Assembly: GCF_042477335.2 (NCBI RefSeq)
Contig: NC_091260.1
Span: 44,907,001-44,971,000, forward strand
DNA from: Ovis canadensis
Lineage: Eukaryota; Chordata; Mammalia; Artiodactyla; Bovidae
Length of the DNA stretch: 64,000 nt
Reading direction: 5' to 3'
The notes under the pieces: model-generated
Seen by the model: only the letters and a program-made list of their open reading frames with translations
What the model was told of the DNA's origin: nothing
The model's database searches: none
In this document: one piece after another, positions 9,481 to 23,068 of the stretch
How the letters are laid out: each line of letters begins with the position of its first letter
How positions within the stretch are numbered: position 1 is the stretch's first letter
Made by a program: the position numbers and the translations under genes

Positions 9481-10605
9481 CGTGCAAGACATGATTTTTA
9501 AAAGACACCCAGAGGCTGAATCTTAGACAGGTAGTGGCTATAGCAACTAAGCTTGAAGGGCGTGCTTCTAAGCAAGTTGGAAGGGAAAGCACTGAGGCAC
9601 AGCCACCCACAAGGCTGAGGGAGGGCAGACTTTCCAGAGCCTTTCCTGTGAAACATTCTGCTGCAGTTCCTTCCTCAAGTGCCTACCTCGGTCTTTCATG
9701 GCTTTTCTGGGTCTCACGCAGCCACCTGATCTACAGTATTCAGCTTCCTGGGGGGCTGAAGTTAGAGATGATGGGGAACCATCACTCACCACACACTTCT
9801 CATCCCAGTTCAAGTGGAGCATTCCCCCAGGCTCTCAGCTCCGGGGGTGGTTCAGACCCAAGTCCCTGTCCCCGGTGGGTCAGGGAGGAACCCAGGCTAC
9901 CCCTCTGGCTTCCAGACAACAAAACGCTTGAGAGTAGACACATGAAGTTCCAAACCTTTGACCTCCTAGATGCTGAGTCAATATATCTGGGCCAAGAGGT
10001 TGGACCCAGAAAGAGTTTTGTGGAGAATGGGCAATGCCCACGTGACAGTAACATGCAGAGCTGGGTAGTTTTCCAGTGGAAATTACAGATCCCATCATGC
10101 GCTAACCAGCACTTCATGCCCAATATGACTTCAATGCTGTAACCCTACATTTTCTTACTTATAAAATGTAATTTATAATAGCACTTAAATAAATGGGATA
10201 AGAAAAATGACACAGCACAGTGCTTATCATAAGTTCTTCGTGGCTGTTACCTGTAGTAGCTTGAAAGGTAACGTGAATAGGCATTAGAATCCTCCTATTT
10301 CTTGTTGAACTATCTCTAAACATTTTAATATCAAATATTTAATGTAACTATTTTAAAGTGAAATAGGACAGTACCTTATAAATTGAAAATATAACTTACA
10401 CCCTATCCCTTCCCAACTGATGAGTCACTGTATTGATAGATTTTGAAGTCTGTTTTTATGTTTTACAAATGTAAACATACTCATGCAAATTAATGAAACA
10501 AATATTATTTCCCTCCAAAGAACCACATTATAGGCATGGATTAACAACTTGACTTGTCGGTCATTACTACTTTAGACACCTTTCTTTCTTTATTCCAAGG
10601 TGCCT

Positions 10606-10827
10606 GTGTGCATGCTGAATTTCTTCAGTCGTGTCTCACTCTTTGTGACCCAATGGACTATAGACTGCCAGGCTCCTGGGTCCATGGACTTTTCCAGACA
10701 AGAATACTGGATTGGGTTCCCATTTCCTCCTCCAGGGTTGCTTCCTACACCAGAGATCTAATTGGAGTCTCTGTGGCTCCTGCATTGGTGGGTGGACTCT
10801 GGACCACTGGACCACCTGGGAAGCCCC
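10606..10827 (-). mobile_element. Bov-tA-type SINE, unit 2
   Basis: Duplicate of 2,781-3,002. It has GTGTCTCACTC in place of GTGTCTGACTC, shared only with unit 3. Confidence 0.92.
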
Positions 10828-11032
10828 ATCGCACAGGCTACTTGCTGCTAACCTCTGTGGGGGAAGTAGCTGTCATTTGTATTCAAACAACTCTCTGGGA
10901 AGTTTCCACACCACCGGAGCCTAATAGCATCACGCTGAGCCTTCAAAGGGGACAGTCTTGTTGTCCTCCCCTTAAGCCTGGACCAGCAGAGCTCTCAGCC
11001 TTGAATATCCTTATTAGATGTCCCCAAGTCAG

Positions 11033-11246
11033 TTGCTTCCCAGGCGACTCAGTGGTAAAGAATCTCTCTGGGACACAGGGAGACTAGGGTTCAATCTCTG
11101 GGTTGAGACGATCTCATTAAGAAGGAAGTGGCAACTCACTGCAGTATCCTTGCCTGGGAAAAAACCCGGGACAGAGAAACCTGGTGGGCTACGTATAGGG
11201 CATGGGGTTTCAAAAAGTCAGACTAGACGCAGTACCGACAAGAACA
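11033..11246 (+). mobile_element. Bov-tA-type SINE, unit 2
   Basis: Duplicate of 3,208-3,421. Confidence 0.9.
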
Positions 11247-12644
11247 AAGTCAGTTGCTCTAATGAACCCCTTTAACTTAGCACTCTTGGCTGCCTTGCCC
11301 AGAGCTTCCAACTGCCTGCCTCTTGTGTTGTCCATTATTTTCCATGCTCCTTATTTCTCATTTTTGGTTCTGATTCTCTTCCCTTTCCTTCTCTACCTCC
11401 TTTCTCACTTTTATTTCTACTCTTTTTTTCCCCCCTCAGCTCCTGCACGACACGAGCTTTAGTGGGGATCATCTTAGAGTTTACTTTCCTGGCAGAGAAT
11501 CAACTATCAAAGAGAAGAAGACTCAGCTGTGTCCTCATGGTCTCTTGTCTATGCTCTTCCCTTAAAATTCAGCTCTGCCAAAGCAGGAGCAGGTTCTACA
11601 AGTCGGCGTGCAGTACCCATCACAGCACCTTGCTCACGGCAGGTGGTGGAAACACACTTGTTTAAAACGCTTTGAATTAAACTGACTTTGGTAAGTTGAA
11701 GATAAATGACTGATCAGGGACATCTAGGCTTGGATGCACTGACATGCTTGCCAAGACAATGTCTGAAACATCTGAGAAAGGATATAAGGAGATGCAATTT
11801 CACTATAAATCTGACACTAGAAAGGAAAAGCAAACCACTACGATTATTAAACACAGGAAAAGACAACGTTTTGAGTTTGCTATTGATTGATGTTTTACTA
11901 GCCATGATTATAGCACTACGAATGACAATGAAAATAACAATAACTGTGATGGAGCAACTTGTTATTTTGCCTGAGACTATCTAATTATGTGACTTTTGTT
12001 AATGATTTTACTCCAAAAAGTTGCCTTTAAAATGGTAAACTTCAGCTACCATCCAGGTAAGAATATGAAGACACGAGAGGTTAGACCACTAGCTGGGTAA
12101 TCTTCTACCAAACAGTCTGCATCTAAATCTGTAGATCTTGACCCTGACACTTCTACTTGTTGGCTGAAAGTCTCAAGCAATTTTATCTTAGAATTGAAGA
12201 CCAAAAGGAAAGTCTGACCAGCAGTGTGGTTTCATGCAAAGATGGCCACATTTTGATCATCTCTGTAAAATCTAATGATACTCTGTTTCTAGACAAAAAG
12301 CCCTGAGAATCGATGGACATAGGATCCTAAAAATAACAGGGACTTAGGATACTTTTCATAAGAGTAGCCTCCCAAATAGCTTTTCTTGACAGAGCCCCTG
12401 TACCTCTATTTCCTTTAAACAAACAACAAAAGTTTTGATCCTCTCAAATCAACGAAATCAACTCAGAGTCTAAGAACTCCACCCAAGAAGTTTGAATTCA
12501 CCCTTCATCTTCTCAGATCCCACCTGCTGAAGCAATTTGCAACCACCCACCCTAATAGCCTCTGGTTGGACGCCTAAGAACCCAGAACACTCTAAATTCG
12601 CACGCAAGGGGCCCCAGAAGACTTCTCTTCTCCCCGCTGAAGCG

Positions 12645-13044
12645 GTGGAGCACTTTCCCCGCTGTGTGCGCCAGGCCTGGGATTCCGCGGAGGAGCCCCA
12701 GGAACCAGAGAGGTGCGGCAGCTCCTGCGCTCAGCGAACCCTAAGGAATGGCAGCTCCCTTGCTATCCTACGCTGGGCGAACTCTCTCCGGACGAGGAGG
12801 ACTTCAATCGGGGAAGAACCTTCGGCCCCCCGCCGCCTTCTGCGCCTATATTGCCCCCAAACACCGACCCCGAGAACAGAGCCCCTGCATGCGATACGGC
12901 CAGTCTTGGGCTCCAGACCCCACACCCGCTCCCGGCCAGGAGTCCCGACGCCCTCAGGACAGGAGGACGCCGCGCGCCCAGAAAGTTTCCCTGATCCGAT
13001 TTTGCCACAGGAGGAACCCAGTGTCTGAAACCCGAGACCTCTGA
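12645..13044 (+). pseudogene. Block A: decayed ORF, unit 2
   Basis: Same GTG start and the same three small insertions as unit 1. One base just upstream differs (CGCACGCAAGG). Confidence 0.6.
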
Positions 13045-14062
13045 CGCGGGACACGCTTCCGGAGCATCGCCCTCTTGCTGATCTGGAGAGACACCGACAG
13101 ACGCCCCACGCGCTGGACTGAAAGACCCTAGGTTGTCTCTCAGGCCGCCTCTGTCCCTAGGACCCCTCCTCTCCGCTGAGACCCTTCGTTGGAGGATTCC
13201 CTGCGACAGATGCTGTTACAAGAAAACCTCTCCGTTGAGCAATCGTGGAAGGATTCTTCATAGGCTTTTGGGGATCTCTCTGTTATCTCATAAATTGCAT
13301 CTTTATTACTTACTTGATGGTTAAGTAAATCTCTTAACCAAATTCCAACGTCTTTCTCTCTGCTGCTTTGGCTTTAGGGGGAGGACCAGGCGCGCGGGCG
13401 GGGTGGCCGGTTCAGTTCTCCCGCGGGACCCTCGGTCCCCTGATTTGCTGAACTGGGGTGGGGGGTCGTGGGTTATCTTGGGCACACCAGGCGGCCAGGG
13501 GGCCGACACAGCTGTTGTCAAACTGGGTCAAACTTGCCAGGATCCAGGAGATCACACACAGCGCAGCCGGCAGCCCTGAGAACTCCGCTTCGCCCTGGAA
13601 ATGCTCCTGCTCGCTCGACCCGCTCTTTCCCTTCCTGTCCATCTGCGGGGCGTCCGGTCATCTGCACGCGGCTCCCCGGCGCCCAGCGCAGGTCGCCGCT
13701 CCAAATGCATCCAGAAGCCTGGACCGCAGCAGCACAGAGCTCCTGTCTCCCTCGGACACTTTCCTGGGTGCGTCCCTTCTTCCTCTGAGCCGCTCCAACC
13801 CAATTTCCAGCTCGCACGTCCGAGCTGACGTGGAGCCAGGGTGCTGGGGCCGCGGACAAGCGAAAACTCCAGACCGGCTTCGTGAGGAGGGATTTCTGCG
13901 GCCAGATTCTGGAGCGGGTGGCTCCCTTCACATCCTAACTTCAACCCGGCGACTTGCCAAGGCTCCTGACTTCTCATTACCAATCGCAGCAGAACTCCTG
14001 TTTCCACCAAACCCGGGGGTGAAATGGGGGAGCTGAGAGAACAATGCAGGCCACCTTTAAGA

Positions 14063-14259
14063 CCTTGTTTGGTTGCTAAATCATGTCCGACTATGCTACT
14101 GTGGCCGCCAGGCTCCCCTGTCCATGGAATTTCTCCAGCCAAGAATATTGTAGTGGCTTGCCATTCTCTTCTCCAGGGAATCTTTCTCACCCAGAAATCA
14201 AACGCGCACCTCCCTCATTGGCAGGCAGGTTCTTTACTAGTGAACCAACATGGAAGCTC
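14063..14259 (-). mobile_element. Bov-tA-type SINE, unit 2
   Basis: Duplicate of 6,238-6,434. Confidence 0.9.
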
Positions 14260-14473
14260 ATGTAAGAGTGTAAGAAACACTCACACCGTCATTCTGAGAT
14301 TTTCTCAACTGCTGTGATTCTTCTGAGGGCAAATCTGTCACTGGGATTAAACTAGTAGGAGTCTGAAAGTGGGGGCTCCCTCCCCAGGGAGCTATTGCCT
14401 AGGATTCTTTCAACTCACCTTTCTAGTTTCTGGTATCACACTCTAAGCCACCCTTTTCCTCTTTCCTTGCCAG

Positions 14474-14588
14474 GATTCCGTGCATCTCCTGCGCCCAGTG
14501 CATGCGGTGGCTCAACCAGTGTGTAACCCCGACCTGTACCAAGGAATTACAGAAGTATTCTTTTCACCCCTATTGGAACACAGGATGA
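14474..14588 (+). CDS. Block D: putative terminal coding exon, unit 2
   Basis: Identical to the unit 1 exon in acceptor, frame and stop. Confidence 0.45.
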
Positions 14589-14787
14589 TATTTTATTTTT
14601 TCAGATTCAATTACAAAATTTCCAGCGAGGCAGGAGCCTGTAACATACAGCACATAACCAGAGGACGTGAGGACAGGGCTGTGTGTGGTATTTACTGCTG
14701 TGCCTCTATTAATGTACTTTTCATGTTCTACTTTGTCCTTTATTTCTTCAAAAGTGTATGCGAGAAATGAAATCAGTAAGAACTGGA

Positions 14788-14793
14788 AATAAA
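14788..14793 (+). terminator. Poly(A) signal, unit 2
   Basis: Same AATAAA context as unit 1. Confidence 0.5.
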
Positions 14794-15155
14794 GACATTA
14801 CTTTTACATTTCATCTTCATTTTTCAGTAGTAATTTCAAATTCTTAGATAAATAAATGAAATAGCCCTTGAATTCATGGAAACACAGGGTTCTTTATAAG
14901 CCCACTTATGGAGAAGCACTGGCAGGCTTTGGAATATACAGTTCTAGAGTTCTTCTGGAAATTTGAAAATCCAAAATGTTATGCACGCTAACCTTTAATC
15001 CAATCACCAAAACCACTCAGAACTTCCGTGCCCTTCCCAGAAAGAGGCAGTGATCTCCTCAGTCCCGAGGGGCCCCCCAGGTGATTTGCAAGGCAAATGA
15101 GTGTGGATCCCACCTATCAACACCCGGGTTTCCCAAAACCAGGACCGGCCGGCAC

Positions 15156-15162
15156 TATAAAA
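15156..15162 (+). promoter_or_regulatory. TATA box of block C gene, unit 2
   Basis: Identical to the unit 1 site and spacing. Confidence 0.65.
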
Positions 15163-15243
15163 GGCACACTCCTCACCCAGCCCAGTCATTCGCGCCTGTG
15201 CTTAGACCCACTGAGCTCTGGGCCTGGTGAGGAGGCTGAAGCC

Positions 15244-15576
15244 ATGGAAGCGCAGTGCTGCAGGAGGGCACGTCCCGAGCCCGCCTTGCCTCCGGGCCTG
15301 AACCGAGAACAGGCCTGGGCCTGGGCTCTGGATAACTTCCCCGCGCTGAGCCGCCCCTCCTGCCTCAGCCCCGAGTTCTGCGGGGACGCGCACTACTGCG
15401 CCTGTGGGCTGCCGCGCCACGCTTGCCCCGGACCCGCGGACGGTCTCCGCGTCGAGATGGGCCAGAAACGCTGGCGAGAGCCGCAAGGCCACCAGCCGGC
15501 TGCTAGTCCGGGATGGAGCGACAGTCCCGTCAAGAAGAGGCCCAAGCCGCCCAGCGGCGGGCCCAGCAGGGTCTGA
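15244..15576 (+). CDS. Block C: 110-aa ORF, unit 2
   Basis: Same sequence as unit 1, including promoter, ATG context and stop. If spliced to the next unit, partners would be block A at 20,470 and block D at 22,299. Confidence 0.45.
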   Translation: MEAQCCRRARPEPALPPGLNREQAWAWALDNFPALSRPSCLSPEFCGDAHYCACGLPRHACPGPADGLRVEMGQKRWREPQGHQPAASPGWSDSPVKKRPKPPSGGPSRV

Positions 15577-15982
15577 ACAGCCAGCCGATGCCAGCAGCTG
15601 CGGAGGCTGCCAGACCCGCGGCCAGATCGCCGCCAGGAGGCCAGGAGGCCCTCCACCCCACCCCACCGCACACACCTTGAGGTTGCGGGAAAGTGAGACT
15701 TGAAACCCGGTGGAACCCGGCAAGGAAAGGAATAGCAGCCTCCTGTCTGGCGCACAGCACCCTTTCAGTCACCACCCTGGACTGGAGCCTGGGTCACCCC
15801 AGCGGAGGCCCAATCTGCCGGGGAGGGGGGGGGGAGCGGGGGGGGGAGCGGGGGGGGGTGGACTTCTCCCCTCGGCTCCGCCTCTCTCGGGGAAGAGCCT
15901 GGAGATATCTGTGGGGCAGAACATTCCTTTTTTTTTTCTTCCGTTCTTGGATAATTGACGGGCTTTTCAATGAGAAATCTCT

Positions 15983-16476
15983 AAAGCCATAAAAAGGAAC
16001 GCATTTGAGTCTAGTCTAATGAGGTGGATGAACCTAGAGCTTATTATTCAGAGTGAAGTCAGTCTGAATGAGAAAGAGAAATCTCCTAGACTAACGCGCA
16101 TATACATGGAATCTAGAAAGATGGTGCTGACGAATTTATTTGCAGGGCAGCAATGGAGAAACAGACATAGAGAACAGATTTATTGACAGGGCAGGGGGAG
16201 AGAGGAGAGAGTGAGCTGCATGGGAAAAGTAAGAGGGAAACTGACATTAGCATATGTAAAGTAGACAGCCAATGGGAATTTGCTGTATAACTCCCTGAAC
16301 TCAAACTGGGGCTCTGTAAGAATCTAGAGGGGTGGGATGGTGAGAGAAATGGGAGGGAGGTTCAGACCAAGGCGGGACATATGTATACCGATGGCCGATT
16401 CGTGTGGATAGTTGACAGAAAACAACAAAATTCTGTAAAACATGACCCTTCAATTAAAAAATAAATTAGGAAAAAG
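15983..16476 (+). mobile_element. L1 3' end, unit 3
   Basis: Same duplicated L1 fragment with the same flanking 9-bp repeat. Confidence 0.85.
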
Positions 16477-17045
16477 GAAATCTCTCTTCAGGAATCTATG
16501 CTATCAAGGAACTTTCCTGTTGATGTACTCAGAATTGTCATACTTCTTATATTAATTCCAATTTGCAAATGATTAAAACATGCTTCCCTATTCTCTGCTT
16601 GTGAATTGATTTGGGTGGGTGGAGTCAGGACTGGAAGTGGTACTGGGACAAGGGGAGTCTTTGGCTGAAAGAACTGAGACCCAGGTCAGGGCTCCAAGAT
16701 TAAGGAAACACAAAATGAACCCATGATATATAACCTTGAGTACCTTGGTGGCCTATATTAATCTCTTTCCTTTGTTCAAATATTGGGAAAGTAGCACTCC
16801 CCAACATAGCTTTTGGGGAAATTTTGAAAGGATCTTTGGAAAGCCAGTATGATAATACACGTTAAGCATTTCAACAGGAATACTCTTGAGCCAGAGTACT
16901 AATTCCATAAGCAGAAACTGTAGTTACAAACAGACGTGTATGCCAATACAAGATAAAAAAATGTAAATGATAGTCATATCTGCACAATTCCAAACAATAC
17001 TGCTCTTAGAGATAAAATGGAAGACATGGTTTTTAAACCACATTC

Positions 17046-17305
17046 AATTTTGGCTGCTATTCCTTCATCGCTTCAGGGGCAGCGTGCGGGCTTCTCATTG
17101 CAGTGGCTCTTGTTGCAGAGCATGAGCTCTAGGGCTTCTGAGCTTCAGTAGTTGCAGCATGTGGGCTCAAGAGCACGGACTCAATGGTTGTGGCACCAGG
17201 GCTTAGCTGTTCCCACAGCATGCAGGATCTTCGCAGATTAGAGTTTGAATCCATGTCTCCTGCCTTGGCAGGCAGATTCTTTACTGCTGAACCACTAGGG
17301 AAGAC
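17046..17305 (-). mobile_element. CHR-type SINE, unit 3
   Basis: Duplicate of the 1,396-1,655 element with the same internal deletion. Confidence 0.8.
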
Positions 17306-18430
17306 CGTGCAAGACATGATTTTTAAAAGACACCCAGAGGCTGAATCTTAGACAGGTAGTGGCTATAGCAACTAAGCTTGAAGGGCGTGCTTCTAAGCAA
17401 GTTGGAAGGGAAAGCACTGAGGCACAGCCACCCACAAGGCTGAGGGAGGGCAGACTTTCCAGAGCCTTTCCTGTGAAACATTCTGCTGCAGTTCCTTCCT
17501 CAAGTGCCTACCTCGGTCTTTCATGGCTTTTCTGGGTCTCACGCAGCCACCTGATCTACAGTATTCAGCTTCCTGGGGGGCTGAAGTTAGAGATGATGGG
17601 GAACCATCACTCACCACACACTTCTCATCCCAGTTCAAGTGGAGCATTCCCCCAGGCTCTCAGCTCCGGGGGTGGTTCAGACCCAAGTCCCTGTCCCCGG
17701 TGGGTCAGGGAGGAACCCAGGCTACCCCTCTGGCTTCCAGACAACAAAACGCTTGAGAGTAGACACATGAAGTTCCAAACCTTTGACCTCCTAGATGCTG
17801 AGTCAATATATCTGGGCCAAGAGGTTGGACCCAGAAAGAGTTTTGTGGAGAATGGGCAATGCCCACGTGACAGTAACATGCAGAGCTGGGTAGTTTTCCA
17901 GTGGAAATTACAGATCCCATCATGCGCTAACCAGCACTTCATGCCCAATATGACTTCAATGCTGTAACCCTACATTTTCTTACTTATAAAATGTAATTTA
18001 TAATAGCACTTAAATAAATGGGATAAGAAAAATGACACAGCACAGTGCTTATCATAAGTTCTTCGTGGCTGTTACCTGTAGTAGCTTGAAAGGTAACGTG
18101 AATAGGCATTAGAATCCTCCTATTTCTTGTTGAACTATCTCTAAACATTTTAATATCAAATATTTAATGTAACTATTTTAAAGTGAAATAGGACAGTACC
18201 TTATAAATTGAAAATATAACTTACACCCTATCCCTTCCCAACTGATGAGTCACTGTATTGATAGATTTTGAAGTCTGTTTTTATGTTTTACAAATGTAAA
18301 CATACTCATGCAAATTAATGAAACAAATATTATTTCCCTCCAAAGAACCACATTATAGGCATGGATTAACAACTTGACTTGTCGGTCATTACTACTTTAG
18401 ACACCTTTCTTTCTTTATTCCAAGGTGCCT

Positions 18431-18652
18431 GTGTGCATGCTGAATTTCTTCAGTCGTGTCTCACTCTTTGTGACCCAATGGACTATAGACTGCCAGGCTC
18501 CTGGGTCCATGGACTTTTCCAGACAAGAATACTGGATTGGGTTCCCATTTCCTCCTCCAGGGTTGCTTCCTACACCAGAGATCTAATTGGAGTCTCTGTG
18601 GCTCCTGCATTGGTGGGTGGACTCTGGACCACTGGACCACCTGGGAAGCCCC
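18431..18652 (-). mobile_element. Bov-tA-type SINE, unit 3
   Basis: Duplicate of 2,781-3,002 with the unit 2 allele. Confidence 0.92.
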
Positions 18653-18857
18653 ATCGCACAGGCTACTTGCTGCTAACCTCTGTGGGGGAAGTAGCTGTCA
18701 TTTGTATTCAAACAACTCTCTGGGAAGTTTCCACACCACCGGAGCCTAATAGCATCACGCTGAGCCTTCAAAGGGGACAGTCTTGTTGTCCTCCCCTTAA
18801 GCCTGGACCAGCAGAGCTCTCAGCCTTGAATATCCTTATTAGATGTCCCCAAGTCAG

Positions 18858-19071
18858 TTGCTTCCCAGGCGACTCAGTGGTAAAGAATCTCTCTGGGACA
18901 CAGGGAGACTAGGGTTCAATCTCTGGGTTGAGACGATCTCATTAAGAAGGAAGTGGCAACTCACTGCAGTATCCTTGCCTGGGAAAAAACCCGGGACAGA
19001 GAAACCTGGTGGGCTACGTATAGGGCATGGGGTTTCAAAAAGTCAGACTAGACGCAGTACCGACAAGAACA
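18858..19071 (+). mobile_element. Bov-tA-type SINE, unit 3
   Basis: Duplicate of 3,208-3,421. Confidence 0.9.
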
Positions 19072-20469
19072 AAGTCAGTTGCTCTAATGAACCCCTTTAA
19101 CTTAGCACTCTTGGCTGCCTTGCCCAGAGCTTCCAACTGCCTGCCTCTTGTGTTGTCCATTATTTTCCATGCTCCTTATTTCTCATTTTTGGTTCTGATT
19201 CTCTTCCCTTTCCTTCTCTACCTCCTTTCTCACTTTTATTTCTACTCTTTTTTTCCCCCCTCAGCTCCTGCACGACACGAGCTTTAGTGGGGATCATCTT
19301 AGAGTTTACTTTCCTGGCAGAGAATCAACTATCAAAGAGAAGAAGACTCAGCTGTGTCCTCATGGTCTCTTGTCTATGCTCTTCCCTTAAAATTCAGCTC
19401 TGCCAAAGCAGGAGCAGGTTCTACAAGTCGGCGTGCAGTACCCATCACAGCACCTTGCTCACGGCAGGTGGTGGAAACACACTTGTTTAAAACGCTTTGA
19501 ATTAAACTGACTTTGGTAAGTTGAAGATAAATGACTGATCAGGGACATCTAGGCTTGGATGCACTGACATGCTTGCCAAGACAATGTCTGAAACATCTGA
19601 GAAAGGATATAAGGAGATGCAATTTCACTATAAATCTGACACTAGAAAGGAAAAGCAAACCACTACGATTATTAAACACAGGAAAAGACAACGTTTTGAG
19701 TTTGCTATTGATTGATGTTTTACTAGCCATGATTATAGCACTACGAATGACAATGAAAATAACAATAACTGTGATGGAGCAACTTGTTATTTTGCCTGAG
19801 ACTATCTAATTATGTGACTTTTGTTAATGATTTTACTCCAAAAAGTTGCCTTTAAAATGGTAAACTTCAGCTACCATCCAGGTAAGAATATGAAGACACG
19901 AGAGGTTAGACCACTAGCTGGGTAATCTTCTACCAAACAGTCTGCATCTAAATCTGTAGATCTTGACCCTGACACTTCTACTTGTTGGCTGAAAGTCTCA
20001 AGCAATTTTATCTTAGAATTGAAGACCAAAAGGAAAGTCTGACCAGCAGTGTGGTTTCATGCAAAGATGGCCACATTTTGATCATCTCTGTAAAATCTAA
20101 TGATACTCTGTTTCTAGACAAAAAGCCCTGAGAATCGATGGACATAGGATCCTAAAAATAACAGGGACTTAGGATACTTTTCATAAGAGTAGCCTCCCAA
20201 ATAGCTTTTCTTGACAGAGCCCCTGTACCTCTATTTCCTTTAAACAAACAACAAAAGTTTTGATCCTCTCAAATCAACGAAATCAACTCAGAGTCTAAGA
20301 ACTCCACCCAAGAAGTTTGAATTCACCCTTCATCTTCTCAGATCCCACCTGCTGAAGCAATTTGCAACCACCCACCCTAATAGCCTCTGGTTGGACGCCT
20401 AAGAACCCAGAACACTCTAAATTCGCACGCAAGGGGCCCCAGAAGACTTCTCTTCTCCCCGCTGAAGCG

Positions 20470-20869
20470 GTGGAGCACTTTCCCCGCTGTGTGCGCCAGG
20501 CCTGGGATTCCGCGGAGGAGCCCCAGGAACCAGAGAGGTGCGGCAGCTCCTGCGCTCAGCGAACCCTAAGGAATGGCAGCTCCCTTGCTATCCTACGCTG
20601 GGCGAACTCTCTCCGGACGAGGAGGACTTCAATCGGGGAAGAACCTTCGGCCCCCCGCCGCCTTCTGCGCCTATATTGCCCCCAAACACCGACCCCGAGA
20701 ACAGAGCCCCTGCATGCGATACGGCCAGTCTTGGGCTCCAGACCCCACACCCGCTCCCGGCCAGGAGTCCCGACGCCCTCAGGACAGGAGGACGCCGCGC
20801 GCCCAGAAAGTTTCCCTGATCCGATTTTGCCACAGGAGGAACCCAGTGTCTGAAACCCGAGACCTCTGA
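20470..20869 (+). pseudogene. Block A: decayed ORF, unit 3
   Basis: Matches the unit 2 block A, including all frame-breaking changes. Confidence 0.6.
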
Positions 20870-21887
20870 CGCGGGACACGCTTCCGGAGCATCGCCCTCT
20901 TGCTGATCTGGAGAGACACCGACAGACGCCCCACGCGCTGGACTGAAAGACCCTAGGTTGTCTCTCAGGCCGCCTCTGTCCCTAGGACCCCTCCTCTCCG
21001 CTGAGACCCTTCGTTGGAGGATTCCCTGCGACAGATGCTGTTACAAGAAAACCTCTCCGTTGAGCAATCGTGGAAGGATTCTTCATAGGCTTTTGGGGAT
21101 CTCTCTGTTATCTCATAAATTGCATCTTTATTACTTACTTGATGGTTAAGTAAATCTCTTAACCAAATTCCAACGTCTTTCTCTCTGCTGCTTTGGCTTT
21201 AGGGGGAGGACCAGGCGCGCGGGCGGGGTGGCCGGTTCAGTTCTCCCGCGGGACCCTCGGTCCCCTGATTTGCTGAACTGGGGTGGGGGGTCGTGGGTTA
21301 TCTTGGGCACACCAGGCGGCCAGGGGGCCGACACAGCTGTTGTCAAACTGGGTCAAACTTGCCAGGATCCAGGAGATCACACACAGCGCAGCCGGCAGCC
21401 CTGAGAACTCCGCTTCGCCCTGGAAATGCTCCTGCTCGCTCGACCCGCTCTTTCCCTTCCTGTCCATCTGCGGGGCGTCCGGTCATCTGCACGCGGCTCC
21501 CCGGCGCCCAGCGCAGGTCGCCGCTCCAAATGCATCCAGAAGCCTGGACCGCAGCAGCACAGAGCTCCTGTCTCCCTCGGACACTTTCCTGGGTGCGTCC
21601 CTTCTTCCTCTGAGCCGCTCCAACCCAATTTCCAGCTCGCACGTCCGAGCTGACGTGGAGCCAGGGTGCTGGGGCCGCGGACAAGCGAAAACTCCAGACC
21701 GGCTTCGTGAGGAGGGATTTCTGCGGCCAGATTCTGGAGCGGGTGGCTCCCTTCACATCCTAACTTCAACCCGGCGACTTGCCAAGGCTCCTGACTTCTC
21801 ATTACCAATCGCAGCAGAACTCCTGTTTCCACCAAACCCGGGGGTGAAATGGGGGAGCTGAGAGAACAATGCAGGCCACCTTTAAGA

Positions 21888-22084
21888 CCTTGTTTGGTTG
21901 CTAAATCATGTCCGACTATGCTACTGTGGCCGCCAGGCTCCCCTGTCCATGGAATTTCTCCAGCCAAGAATATTGTAGTGGCTTGCCATTCTCTTCTCCA
22001 GGGAATCTTTCTCACCCAGAAATCAAACGCGCACCTCCCTCATTGGCAGGCAGGTTCTTTACTAGTGAACCAACATGGAAGCTC
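21888..22084 (-). mobile_element. Bov-tA-type SINE, unit 3
   Basis: Duplicate of 6,238-6,434. Confidence 0.9.
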
Positions 22085-22298
22085 ATGTAAGAGTGTAAGA
22101 AACACTCACACCGTCATTCTGAGATTTTCTCAACTGCTGTGATTCTTCTGAGGGCAAATCTGTCACTGGGATTAAACTAGTAGGAGTCTGAAAGTGGGGG
22201 CTCCCTCCCCAGGGAGCTATTGCCTAGGATTCTTTCAACTCACCTTTCTAGTTTCTGGTATCACACTCTAAGCCACCCTTTTCCTCTTTCCTTGCCAG

Positions 22299-22413
22299 GA
22301 TTCCGTGCATCTCCTGCGCCCAGTGCATGCGGTGGCTCAACCAGTGTGTAACCCCGACCTGTACCAAGGAATTACAGAAGTATTCTTTTCACCCCTATTG
22401 GAACACAGGATGA
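22299..22413 (+). CDS. Block D: putative terminal coding exon, unit 3
   Basis: Identical to the unit 1 exon in acceptor, frame and stop. Confidence 0.45.
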
Positions 22414-22612
22414 TATTTTATTTTTTCAGATTCAATTACAAAATTTCCAGCGAGGCAGGAGCCTGTAACATACAGCACATAACCAGAGGACGTGAGGACA
22501 GGGCTGTGTGTGGTATTTACTGCTGTGCCTCTATTAATGTACTTTTCATGTTCTACTTTGTCCTTTATTTCTTCAAAAGTGTATGCGAGAAATGAAATCA
22601 GTAAGAACTGGA

Positions 22613-22618
22613 AATAAA
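22613..22618 (+). terminator. Poly(A) signal, unit 3
   Basis: Same AATAAA context as unit 1. Confidence 0.5.
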
Positions 22619-22980
22619 GACATTACTTTTACATTTCATCTTCATTTTTCAGTAGTAATTTCAAATTCTTAGATAAATAAATGAAATAGCCCTTGAATTC
22701 ATGGAAACACAGGGTTCTTTATAAGCCCACTTATGGAGAAGCACTGGCAGGCTTTGGAATATACAGTTCTAGAGTTCTTCTGGAAATTTGAAAATCCAAA
22801 ATGTTATGCACGCTAACCTTTAATCCAATCACCAAAACCACTCAGAACTTCCGTGCCCTTCCCAGAAAGAGGCAGTGATCTCCTCAGTCCCGAGGGGCCC
22901 CCCAGGTGATTTGCAAGGCAAATGAGTGTGGATCCCACCTATCAACACCCGGGTTTCCCAAAACCAGGACCGGCCGGCAC

Positions 22981-22987
22981 TATAAAA
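22981..22987 (+). promoter_or_regulatory. TATA box of block C gene, unit 3
   Basis: Identical to the unit 1 site and spacing. Confidence 0.65.
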
Positions 22988-23068
22988 GGCACACTCCTCA
23001 CCCAGCCCAGTCATTCGCGCCTGTGCTTAGACCCACTGAGCTCTGGGCCTGGTGAGGAGGCTGAAGCC

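Larger units (their letters stand above)
7813..15637 (+). repeat. Tandem 7.8-kb unit, copy 2
   Basis: This direct copy is 7,825 bp long. It is 13 bp longer than copy 1 because of one extra G-rich VNTR period near 8,010-8,035. I saw no differences from copy 3 except near the very end of copy 3. Confidence 0.97.
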
